Part shown: positions 26,800 to 34,364 of the stretch, in pieces
Layout: every line of letters starts with the position of its first letter
Numbering within the stretch: the first letter of the stretch is position 1
Assembly (NCBI GenBank): GCA_030149365.1
Contig: JASBRP010000021.1
Coordinates: 48,377 to 112,376 of the forward strand
Direction of reading: 5' to 3'
From: Solimonas sp.
GTDB lineage: Bacteria; Pseudomonadota; Gammaproteobacteria; Nevskiales; Nevskiaceae
Length of the DNA: 64,000 nt
Translations under genes and position numbers: made by a program
Notes under the pieces: generated by a model
What the model saw: the letters and a program-made list of their open reading frames with translations, nothing else
What the model was told of the DNA's origin: nothing
The model's database searches: none

Positions 26800-27822
26800 A
26801 TGAAGAACAGTGCACTCAAGGTAGTCATATTGGCAGGCAGCACGGTCCTGCTGGCGGCCTGTAATAACGGTGGCGGTGGCGGAGACCCGGCGGTCAAGCT
26901 GGAAACCGAGGGCGATGCCTTGCGCGAGCTTGGGCTCTCGACCGGCAATGGTCTGATGTCGCAGTACATCAACTTCCCGTCCGGCGCGGCCACGGCGCGT
27001 AGCAAGGCGCTGGGCGCCAAGGCCGTGAATCCTGCCAACTGCAATACGGTCAAGGGCACCGAGTCCTACCAGGAAGGCGTCAAGGATCGTGACTTCAAGC
27101 TGTTGAGCCCGGCCGCTACCGGCGTGCGTGTCGAGTTCTCGGGGCAGACGAACGACAACTTCCAGGAGCAATACTGTGACGGGGAAGGCGAGGAAATAAG
27201 CGTCACGCTGCGTCAGGCGGGTGGCGCCTCGGAGAATGGCTCCGGCGAATCGGAGGCCGGCGCCTATTCCTACTCCACCTACGGTTCCGGCGACGAGCCG
27301 GCTTTCGAGCTCATGGAAGAGTACTTCAATGACGAGCTCACGTACCGTCAGTTCACTGAGCAGCTGGGCACGGCCGAGCGATTCGATTCGGGAGAGACTT
27401 CGGTCTATGGCCTGCTCCTGCGGGCGAAGTCCGAATACTTCCAGCAGGATGGTCAGGATGCCAAGGTGTCGTTCGGCTTCGGCGATGGCAACGAGCCCTT
27501 GCGTGCTACGGTCGACAACGACTCCTTCCAGCTCGACGGCAGCTATCACTACAGCACCAATCTTGGTACCTGCAGCGGCGGCAAGGTGCGGGTGTCTACG
27601 CCTTCCGAAGAAGGCATCACGGTTGGCGAGCCTGGGCTGACCAGCGGCGAGCTCCGCCTGAGCTCGGGCCGCTCCACGGCCAGCTTCACCTTCAACAACG
27701 ACGGCGGCGCGACCCTGGTGATCAATGGCGGCGCCAGCATCGCCCTGTCTCCCGAACAAGTGCAGCAGGCCCGGCAGAATGTTGCCGCGGAGTGCGCCGA
27801 AGAAAGCAGCGGCGATTCCTGA
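26800..27822 (+). CDS. Tandem paralogous lipoprotein 4 of 4
   Basis: 340-aa predicted lipoprotein: MKNSALKVVILAGSTVLLAAC lipobox (Cys21), Gly-rich tether, KLETEGDALRELGLSTG, acidic Tyr-rich middle, C-terminal HYSTNLGTCSGGKVRVSTPS, SGELRLSSGRSTASFTFNND, GGATLVINGGASIALSPEQ. Its last Cys (AAEC) is followed by a short acidic tail. ATG 26800 is used because it matches the leader of lipoprotein 3; an in-frame ATG 24 nt upstream would extend it. The upstream 150 bp are related to those of lipoprotein 3. Function unknown. Confidence 0.87.
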   Translation: MKNSALKVVILAGSTVLLAACNNGGGGGDPAVKLETEGDALRELGLSTGNGLMSQYINFPSGAATARSKALGAKAVNPANCNTVKGTESYQEGVKDRDFKLLSPAATGVRVEFSGQTNDNFQEQYCDGEGEEISVTLRQAGGASENGSGESEAGAYSYSTYGSGDEPAFELMEEYFNDELTYRQFTEQLGTAERFDSGETSVYGLLLRAKSEYFQQDGQDAKVSFGFGDGNEPLRATVDNDSFQLDGSYHYSTNLGTCSGGKVRVSTPSEEGITVGEPGLTSGELRLSSGRSTASFTFNNDGGATLVINGGASIALSPEQVQQARQNVAAECAEESSGDS

Positions 27823-27843
27823 CCGGACCGCCTGTTGTTATTG

Positions 27844-27876
27844 AAAGCCCCGGAGCGATCCGGGGCTTCTTTTTTT
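27844..27876 (+). terminator. Intrinsic terminator after lipoprotein 4
   Basis: AAAGCCCCGG, loop AGCGAT, CCGGGGCTT then CTTTTTTT. It lies between the convergent lipoprotein and M13 peptidase genes. Confidence 0.9.
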
Positions 27877-27887
27877 GCCTTGCCGTT

Positions 27888-29957
27888 CTACCAGATGCTG
27901 ACGCGCTGCTCCGGCGGCAGGTAGAGCTTGTCGCCCGGCTTCACGCCGAAGGCCTCGTAGAAGGCCGGCACGTTCACCACCACGCCGTTGCAACGGTATT
28001 CGTCGGGGGCATGCGGGTCGGTCTTCAGGCGCTGCACCAGGTCGGCCTCGCGGAACTTGCGGCGCCAGGACTGTGCCCAGCCCATGAAGAAGCGCTGTTC
28101 GCCCGTTAGCCCGTTGATCACCGGCGAGGGGCCGGTGTCGGCCAGCGACATCTGCCAGGCCTTGTAGGCGATGGCCAGGCCGCCGAGATCACCAATGTTC
28201 TCGCCGATGGTGAGCTCGCCGTTGACCTTGTGGCCGGGCACCGGCTCGAAGGCGCCGTACTGCGCGATCAGGCGCTTGGTCTTCTCCTCGAAGCGCTGGC
28301 GGTCGGCCTTGGTCCACCAGGACTTGAGGTTGCCGTCGCCGTCGTACTTGGAGCCCTGGTCGTCGAAGCCGTGGCCGATCTCGTGGCCGATCACCGCGCC
28401 GATGCTGCCGTAGTTCACGGCGTCGTCGGCCTGCATGTCGAAGAACGGCGGCTGCAGGATGGCGGCGGGGAAGACGATCTCGTTCATCGTCGGGTTGTAG
28501 TAGGCGTTGACCGTCTGCGGCGTCATGAACCACTCGCCGCGGTCGATCGGCTTGCCCAGCTTGGCGGCCTCGCGCGCATGTTCCACGCGGTTGGAGCGCA
28601 TGACGTTGCCGACCAGGTCATCCGGCTTCACCTGCAGCGCGGAGTAGTCCTTCCACTGGTCGGGGTAGCCGATCTTGGTGGTGAACTTGGAGAGCTTGAG
28701 CAGCGCCTTCTCCTTGGTCTCCGGGCTCATCCAGTCGAGCTTGCGGATGCTGTCGCCGTAGGCCAGCAGCAGCCGGTCCACCAGCTTCTCCATGCGGGCC
28801 TTGGCCTCCGGCGGGAAATGGCGCGACACGTAGATGCGGCCGGTGACCTCGCCCAGCGCGCCTTCGGTGGCGTCCACGCCGCGCTTCCAGCGCGGCTTGA
28901 GCTCCTGGATGCCGCGCAGCGTAGTGCCGTAGAAGGCGAAGTTCTCGTTGACGAAGTCCGGCGACAGGTAGGGCGCGAAGTCACTCAGCACCTGCCACTT
29001 GAGATAGTTGCGCAGCACCGGCAGCGGCGTGGCGGCGACGATGCGGTCCCAGTCGCGGAAGAAGCTGGGCTGGGCGATGACCACGCCCGGTGTCGCGGCG
29101 AGGTCCTGCTCGACGAGATAGGTCTTGAAGTCGAAGCGCGGCGTCAGCTTGCGCAGCTGCGCCACGGTGTACTTGTTGTAGGTGAGGTCCGCGTCACGCG
29201 AGCGCACCTTGGTCCACTGCGCCTTGGCCAGCTTGGTCTCCAGCGCCATGATCGCCTCGGCACTGGCGCGAGGGTCGGCGATGCCGGCCAGCGTCAGCAT
29301 CTTCTCCACGTGCGCCACGTACTTGGGGCGGATCTCGGCGAACTTGGTGTCGGCCGACAGGTAGTAGTCGCGGTCCGGCATGCCGGTGCCGCCCTGCAGG
29401 AAATAGACGATGTACTCCGAGGACTTCTTCGCGTCCGGCTCGATCCAGGCCGGGAAGGTGCCCACGCCGATCTTGGACAGCTCCGCCAGCAGCTTCGGCA
29501 GCTGCTGGCGGTCCTGCAGGGCGTCGATCTGCGCCAGCGTATCCTTCAGCGGCGCCAGGCCCAACTGCCCGGCGCGGGCCTCGTCCATGAAGGCGCGGTA
29601 GTAGTCGCCGACCTTCTGGGCGTCGCTGCCCGCGGTGGCGTTCTTGTCGGCGGCGGATTCCTCGATGATCTTGCGCAGCAGGATCTCGGCGCGGTCGTCG
29701 ATCTCGGTGAAGGCGCCGTAGCTGGCCTTGTCGGCCGGGATCTCGGTGCGCGACATCCAGCCGCCGTTGACGGCGCGGTAGAGGTCGTCCTGGGCGCGGA
29801 CCTGGGTATCGAAGTTGGCCGCGTCGATACCGGACTGCGGGCCCTTGGCCGCGGGTTCGGTGGCCGCTGCAGCGGGGTCCGCCGCCGGGGTCCGGGGCTG
29901 GCTGCCGCAGCCGGCCATGACCACGGCGGCGCAGGCGACAAGGGCGAGTCGCTTCAT
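27888..29957 (-). CDS. M13-family zinc metallopeptidase (PepO/neprilysin-like), lipoprotein
   Basis: 689-aa neprilysin-family endopeptidase. Lipoprotein signal with VMAGC (Cys about residue 17) suggests anchoring to an envelope membrane on the periplasmic side. M13 N-terminal domain about 45-430 (DDLYRAVNGGWM, MPDRDYYL), catalytic domain about 470-685 with the zinc motif VIGHEIGHGFDDQG, third ligand region GELTIGENIGDLGG, and the substrate-binding NAYYNPTMNEIVFPAAILQPPFF. The end CNGVVVNVPAFYEAFGVKPGDKLYLPPEQRVSIW is typical and complete. ATG 29957 has GGAG 6 nt before it; ATG 29969 is an alternative. It cleaves oligopeptides. Confidence 0.96.
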   Translation of the reverse strand: MKRLALVACAAVVMAGCGSQPRTPAADPAAAATEPAAKGPQSGIDAANFDTQVRAQDDLYRAVNGGWMSRTEIPADKASYGAFTEIDDRAEILLRKIIEESAADKNATAGSDAQKVGDYYRAFMDEARAGQLGLAPLKDTLAQIDALQDRQQLPKLLAELSKIGVGTFPAWIEPDAKKSSEYIVYFLQGGTGMPDRDYYLSADTKFAEIRPKYVAHVEKMLTLAGIADPRASAEAIMALETKLAKAQWTKVRSRDADLTYNKYTVAQLRKLTPRFDFKTYLVEQDLAATPGVVIAQPSFFRDWDRIVAATPLPVLRNYLKWQVLSDFAPYLSPDFVNENFAFYGTTLRGIQELKPRWKRGVDATEGALGEVTGRIYVSRHFPPEAKARMEKLVDRLLLAYGDSIRKLDWMSPETKEKALLKLSKFTTKIGYPDQWKDYSALQVKPDDLVGNVMRSNRVEHAREAAKLGKPIDRGEWFMTPQTVNAYYNPTMNEIVFPAAILQPPFFDMQADDAVNYGSIGAVIGHEIGHGFDDQGSKYDGDGNLKSWWTKADRQRFEEKTKRLIAQYGAFEPVPGHKVNGELTIGENIGDLGGLAIAYKAWQMSLADTGPSPVINGLTGEQRFFMGWAQSWRRKFREADLVQRLKTDPHAPDEYRCNGVVVNVPAFYEAFGVKPGDKLYLPPEQRVSIW

Positions 29958-30105
29958 CGGAATCTCCATCGGATGCCTTACGTTGTTATGGGCTTACAGG
30001 GCCTTCAGACCGGCGCCGGCACACTTAGTGCCCGGCCGGACAGGCCTGGCGTAGTATGGCGCGGCGGCGGCCACAGCCGCCAAGGACTACCGATATCGCC
30101 CGCGC

Positions 30106-30122
30106 GTCCCCATATTGGGGAC
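30106..30122. promoter_or_regulatory. 17-bp perfect palindrome upstream of msrB
   Basis: GTCCCCA-TAT-TGGGGAC, perfect arms, 50 nt upstream of the msrB start codon in a 214-bp divergent gap. The position fits an operator for a dimeric repressor or activator acting on msrB. No adjacent regulator gene suggests its owner. Confidence 0.5.
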
Positions 30123-30171
30123 CAGGACCGGGCGCCTCCCGCGCCGCCAAGCCAGACGACCGAGTACAGCC

Positions 30172-30570
30172 ATGGAAAAGATCACCAAGACCGACGCCGA
30201 GTGGCGCGCCCAGCTGACCCCCGAGCAGTACCGGGTGACGCGCCAGGCGGGCACCGAGTGCGCCTTCACCGGAGCGCTCTGGGACGACCATCGCGACGGC
30301 ATCTTCACCTGCCTCTGCTGCGGCCTGCCGCTATTCGATTCCCGCACCAAGTTCGAATCCGGCACCGGCTGGCCCAGCTTCTTCGACCCCGCCGTCAACG
30401 GCAACGTCGCCAGCCGCGAGGACAACAGCCACTTCATGCGCCGCGTGGAGGTGCTCTGTGCGCGCTGTGACGCGCACCTGGGCCACGTCTTCCCGGACGG
30501 ACCGAAGCCTACCGGCCTGCGCTACTGCATCAACTCCGCCGCGCTGGACTTCAAGAACCGCGACGCCTGA
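30172..30570 (+). CDS. msrB: Peptide-methionine (R)-S-oxide reductase
   Basis: 132-aa MsrB; reduces methionine-R-sulfoxide in proteins. The zinc site is formed by CLCCG (CxxC) and [12 protein letters not shown] (CxxC), and the catalytic Cys119 lies in [11 protein letters not shown]. Other signature: [13 protein letters not shown]. Full length, no signal peptide, so cytoplasmic. Not fused to MsrA and with no msrA nearby. Downstream 57 nt lies an amidotransferase gene, possibly on the same transcript. Confidence 0.97.
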   Translation: MEKITKTDAEWRAQLTPEQYRVTRQAGTECAFTGALWDDHRDGIFTCLCCGLPLFDSRTKFESGTGWPSFFDPAVNGNVASREDNSHFMRRVEVLCARCDAHLGHVFPDGPKPTGLRYCINSAALDFKNRDA

Positions 30571-30627
30571 GGCCCTGGCACGGGTCTGGCGAGGCGAACG
30601 ACCTTCCATCCTTGCGGGCAGGAATCC

Positions 30628-31311
30628 ATGCGCGTCCATTGGCTGCAGCACGCCGACTTCGAAGACCTGGGCTGCATCGCCCCCTGGCTGGCGCAGCGCG
30701 GCGATGAGGTGAGCTGCACGCGTCTGCAGCAGGGTGAGGCGCCGCCGTCCGCCGACAGCTTCGACTGGCTGATCGTGATGGGCGGGCCGATGAACATCTA
30801 CGAGTACGACGCCCATCCCTGGCTGCGCGCGGAGAAGGCGCTGATCCGCTCGGCGATCGACTCCGGCAAGAAGCTGCTCGGCATCTGCCTGGGCTCGCAG
30901 CTGATCGCCGACGTGCTCGGCGGTCCGGTGACGCGCAATGCCCACAGCGAGGTTGGCTGGTTCGACCTGGAGCTGAGCGAAGCCGGGCGGCGCTCGAAGT
31001 TCTTCGGCGGATTCCCGCCGCGCTTCACCGCCTTCCACTGGCATGGCGACACCTTCGCCCTGCCGCCGGGCGCGCAGACGCTGATGTCCTCTGAGGCCTG
31101 CGCCCACCAGGCCTATGAGCTGGACGGCCGCATCGCGGCGATCCAGTTCCACCTGGAGGTCACGGCCGCCAATGCGCGCGAGTGGTTCCAGCACGAGCGC
31201 CCGGCACCGGCGCGCTACGTGCAGCCGCCGGAATCCATCCTGGCCTCGCTGGATCATTTCGCCGGCAACAACCGGCTGATGCTGCAGTTGCTGCAGGGGT
31301 TCGTGGACTAG
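30628..31311 (+). CDS. Class I glutamine amidotransferase-like protein
   Basis: 227-aa stand-alone class I glutamine amidotransferase (GMP synthase-like glutaminase). Catalytic triad regions are visible: nucleophile Cys in LLGICLGSQLIADVLGG (about 88-104), and His/Glu in IQFHLEVTAAN (about 172-182). FHWHGDTF and LIVMGGPMNIYEYD also match this family (YfeJ/GuaA-like). It hydrolyses glutamine or a gamma-glutamyl compound; partner unknown. It follows msrB by 57 nt. A GTAGGGTGGGC-type repeat follows. Confidence 0.92.
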   Translation: MRVHWLQHADFEDLGCIAPWLAQRGDEVSCTRLQQGEAPPSADSFDWLIVMGGPMNIYEYDAHPWLRAEKALIRSAIDSGKKLLGICLGSQLIADVLGGPVTRNAHSEVGWFDLELSEAGRRSKFFGGFPPRFTAFHWHGDTFALPPGAQTLMSSEACAHQAYELDGRIAAIQFHLEVTAANAREWFQHERPAPARYVQPPESILASLDHFAGNNRLMLQLLQGFVD

Positions 31312-31318
31312 GCGACTC

Positions 31319-31408
31319 GTAGGGTGGGCGAACGTCTTTTCGTTTGCCCACGCGTTGACCCATGGCTCGTTTCGAGCCGCGTGGGCAAGCAAGCTCGCCC
31401 ACCCTACG
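31319..31408. repeat. GTAGGGTGGGC-type palindromic repeat
   Basis: CGTAGGGTGGGCGA at 31319-31332 is inverted exactly as TCGCCCACCCTACG at 31395-31408, with a second inverted pair inside (TTTGCCCACGCG / CGCGTGGGCAAG). A related element lies at 42141-42243. It separates the convergent amidotransferase and small membrane protein genes. Confidence 0.85.
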
Positions 31409-31428
31409 AGGCTACAGGGATTTGTGGT

Positions 31429-31623
31429 TTAGCCATACCTCTCACGCCCCGCAAAGCTCAACAGCAGCAGCGAGCTGGCGCCCGCAAAGAAGCCAACAAT
31501 CAGCAGCACGATGCCGGCGGCGGTCTTGATATGGAACAGGCCGGTCAGCATGCAGCCGATGCCGACCAGCAACAGGGCACAGATGGTCAGGGGTAGTGCA
31601 AGTTTGTCGATCATTCGGGCCAT
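31429..31623 (-). CDS. Small two-helix membrane protein
   Basis: 64-aa protein with two transmembrane segments (about 7-28 and 33-56: ALPLTICALLLVGIGCMLTG and AAGIVLLIVGFFAGASSLLL) and a short basic end. Start ATG 31623 or ATG 31614; CTGAGGA lies upstream. It is downstream of the patatin gene on the same strand, 116 nt apart. Function unknown. The hydrophobic pattern and good RBS support a real gene, but there is no recognised family. Confidence 0.6.
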   Translation of the reverse strand: MARMIDKLALPLTICALLLVGIGCMLTGLFHIKTAAGIVLLIVGFFAGASSLLLLSFAGRERYG

Positions 31624-31739
31624 CCTCAGGGCAAGGCGAAACAACCCGGCTTGGATGGAGCAGGAATCGGGCCAATCCAGCTTGTCGCCAGTGGGTACAG
31701 CTTGGAAGCAGGCTCTTTCAGCACGATGGCAATCCGGCT

Positions 31740-32984
31740 TTACTCTTCCAGCAAGAAGGCCTCGATCTCGTCGATGCGCTGGGCCGCGTCGCGGTAGCCC
31801 AGCGCGATCAGCTCGCGCGTGAAGGCGTTGTCGAACAGCAGGAAGCTGGTCAGGTCCGCACTTTGCGCGTCGGGCGTGCCGAGGCCGTCGAGCACGTAGC
31901 GCAGGCTGCGCGGCATGCGGTGGGCCAGGGTCTTGGCGATGATGGCGATATCCGCCGAGGGCGACACAGTCAGCGATTTCACCACGCGCATCGGCTCCGA
32001 CACGCCGGGCTGCACCTGTCCCTTCGCCACCTGCTGGTAGGCCGCCACCAGTTCGTTCATGCGCTTGAGGTGATCCAGGTCGGCATCGAGGTGATCCAGG
32101 AAGATCGCGTTCATGAACACGCCGCAGATCTGTGCCAGCGGCGGGCGATGCAGCTCCGGCACCACGTCGCCGGCGGTGGACATCTCGGAGCGCAGCAGGC
32201 TGTCGGCGGACTCCTGGCAGCGCACGCCGATGGCGAACAGCCGCTCCGCGCCGAGGCGGATAGCCGGGCTCAGCGGCGTGGTGAGGCGCAGCGCGCCGTC
32301 GCCGAACCAGGCGGTGGAGCCGCCCGCCGAGAGCGACACCGGCGGAAACACGATGGGGATCGCGGCGGACGCGCGGATGTGGTCCAGTGTCAGCGTGGTG
32401 GCCAGCGCCACGCGCCGGCTCTTGTTCCACAGCGGCCGGCCGGGCTTGCCCTGAACGAAGGTGAAGGCCTTGCCGGAGTGATAGCCGGTGGCGGTGATGG
32501 CGAGCGCTTCCAGCGTGCCGGCGGAGATCGCGCCGGCGATGCGCTCCAGCGGCAGGTTGTGGCGCAGGAAGCCTTCCAGCGGCGAGGCGTCCAGCAGTGC
32601 CTGCGTGCGACCCGCACCGGTGAGGCCGCCCAGGGCCATGTCCAGCGCCAGGTCCGCCGCGCCGCGCGCCAGCGCCGCCGGGTCGGTGCGCACCACGTCG
32701 GTCATCTGCAGGGCCGCCCACAGCTTCGCCAGCTGGTTGGCGCCCTGGCTGAAGTCGCCATGCCAGGCCGCCAGCGCGGCGCCGTTGATGGCGCCGGCCG
32801 AGGCACCGGTGATGATCGGGAACGGTGCGGCGCGGCCGCGCAGGCGCGGGAGCTCGCTGACGCGCTTGAGCACACCGGCCTGGTAGGCGCCGCGCGCACC
32901 GCCAGCGGTCAGCACCAGACCGGTGCGCGGTCCCTTGACGGCGACCGGACTGGACGGCGGCTTCTTGCGGGCACGCGTGCTCAT
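31740..32984 (-). CDS. Patatin-like phospholipase
   Basis: 414-aa patatin-family lipid acyl hydrolase. Oxyanion loop LTAGGARGAYQAGVL (about 25-39), nucleophile Ser in ITGASAGAING (about 58-68) and the catalytic Asp in WFGDGALRLTTPLSPAI (DGA, about 223-225). A C-terminal region of about 150 residues follows the dyad, as in bacterial patatins of unknown substrate. N-terminus basic, no signal peptide, so cytoplasmic or secreted by another route. ATG 32984 start. It is followed by the small membrane protein on the same strand. Confidence 0.93.
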   Translation of the reverse strand: MSTRARKKPPSSPVAVKGPRTGLVLTAGGARGAYQAGVLKRVSELPRLRGRAAPFPIITGASAGAINGAALAAWHGDFSQGANQLAKLWAALQMTDVVRTDPAALARGAADLALDMALGGLTGAGRTQALLDASPLEGFLRHNLPLERIAGAISAGTLEALAITATGYHSGKAFTFVQGKPGRPLWNKSRRVALATTLTLDHIRASAAIPIVFPPVSLSAGGSTAWFGDGALRLTTPLSPAIRLGAERLFAIGVRCQESADSLLRSEMSTAGDVVPELHRPPLAQICGVFMNAIFLDHLDADLDHLKRMNELVAAYQQVAKGQVQPGVSEPMRVVKSLTVSPSADIAIIAKTLAHRMPRSLRYVLDGLGTPDAQSADLTSFLLFDNAFTRELIALGYRDAAQRIDEIEAFLLEE

Positions 32985-33103
32985 CGCTGGCCCTGGATCG
33001 GCAGGCGCATCGGTCCTCTCCCGTTCGTCCGGGCATGTCCCGGTGTGGGGAGACTCGCAATTCCGGTGCCAGCCCGGGCCGGGATGCAGCCGGCCGGCAG
33101 GGA

Positions 33104-34243
33104 TCAGGCCGTCTGCTGCAGGGCCTTCACGTCATGGGTGAGGATGCGGGTGGCGCGCTTCTTCGCGCGGCTTTTCGACCGGGAGCCACCCAGCTCCTCG
33201 ATGTACTGCTGCAGCGTGGCGATGGCCTCGGCCTTGCCATCGCGGGCGTGCTCGCCCATGTTGGAGCGGTAGTACTCGTCGTTGCCCATGAAGCGGTCGA
33301 CGTCGCTGGGCGTCAGGCGCTTCATGTCGGCGCGCATGCCCACGCCCATGCGTTCGATCATGTAGCCGTTGAGGCGCTGCTCGAAGGCGTCTTCCGGCAT
33401 CGCCATGATCGGCTTGCCGAAGTGGATGGCCTCGCCGATCAGCACGTTGCCGGCGGTGGACAGCACCGCGCGGCAGTGCGCCAGGTCGTGCAGGAACCAT
33501 TCGTTGCTGGGCGCGCGGAAGTCCAGGTTCTCCACCTTGCCGCGGTAGGGCGTGCCGTAGACCACCACCGGGTGGTCCAGCAGGCGCAGCGCGCGGTCCA
33601 CCTGTGGCAGGTACTGGTGCTCGCCCTTGTTGAAGTAGCACAGCAGGTAGTCGCCGCGGGTCGGCTTGGTGCGCAGGGCCTCGTCGCGCAGCATCGGGCC
33701 GATCACCTTCACGCCCGGGTACTGACCTTCCGCCGGGTAGAAGCTGGAGATCAGGATGCGCTCGGGGATACCCATCAGCGAGCGGTAGCCCACCGCGTCG
33801 CGCATGCCGGTGAGCCACAGGTCCGGCGGGAAGTGCGGCTTGCAGTAGGCGATGATGCCGACATGATCGAAGCTGATGCGCGGAATCTTCAGCTTCTGCG
33901 CGCAACGATGCGTCCAGGCCTCGGAGTCGGAGATCACCAGCTCGATGCCGCGCTCGCGGAACTCGCGCTCCATCTGCTCCATGCCCAGGCCACCGAACAG
34001 CAGGTCGGTCATCGGCGCAAAGTTTTCGCGCACCGTGCGCGAGAAGGAGTGGCCGCCATGCAGGTTGTAGCGGTAGCCGATCGTGGGGATGCGCACCGTG
34101 GGGAACAGCGGCGCCAGCACGTCATAGGCGTCGCCGCCGGCGAAGACGGTGACCTCGTGCTCCTGCATCAGCGCGGGCAGCACGGACATGGTCCGCATCG
34201 CGTGCCCGCGTCCGTAGCCCATTACTCCATAGGCGATACGCAT
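33104..34243 (-). CDS. MJ1255/VC2487-family glycosyltransferase
   Basis: 379-aa protein of the MJ1255/VC2487 glycosyltransferase family (GT-B, glycosyltransferase family 28-like). It begins MRIAYGVMGYGRGHAMRTMSVLPAL with the Gly-rich GxGRGH loop, and the C-terminal nucleotide-sugar half has LSTAGNVLIGEAIHFGKPIMAMPEDAFEQRLNGYMIERMGVG. AAGGAG precedes ATG 34243. The donor and acceptor are unknown; a role in envelope glycan or glycolipid synthesis is likely by family. The C-terminus is a Lys/Arg-rich tail. Confidence 0.88.
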   Translation of the reverse strand: MRIAYGVMGYGRGHAMRTMSVLPALMQEHEVTVFAGGDAYDVLAPLFPTVRIPTIGYRYNLHGGHSFSRTVRENFAPMTDLLFGGLGMEQMEREFRERGIELVISDSEAWTHRCAQKLKIPRISFDHVGIIAYCKPHFPPDLWLTGMRDAVGYRSLMGIPERILISSFYPAEGQYPGVKVIGPMLRDEALRTKPTRGDYLLCYFNKGEHQYLPQVDRALRLLDHPVVVYGTPYRGKVENLDFRAPSNEWFLHDLAHCRAVLSTAGNVLIGEAIHFGKPIMAMPEDAFEQRLNGYMIERMGVGMRADMKRLTPSDVDRFMGNDEYYRSNMGEHARDGKAEAIATLQQYIEELGGSRSKSRAKKRATRILTHDVKALQQTA

Positions 34244-34364
34244 GGCTTTGCTCCTTTCATATGGAGACCAGTCTAGGCCCGGGGCATAACCCGTCCGTGA
34301 CGGTTTGGCGAAGCTTTTGTGACAGACCTGCGGTCATCGGTTGACCGTTTGCCCGGAGCCTGGG

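Noticed and set aside
28230..30470. 746-aa plus-strand open frame opposite the M13 peptidase
   Set aside because: Antisense shadow; it also runs through the intergenic region and into msrB in another frame.
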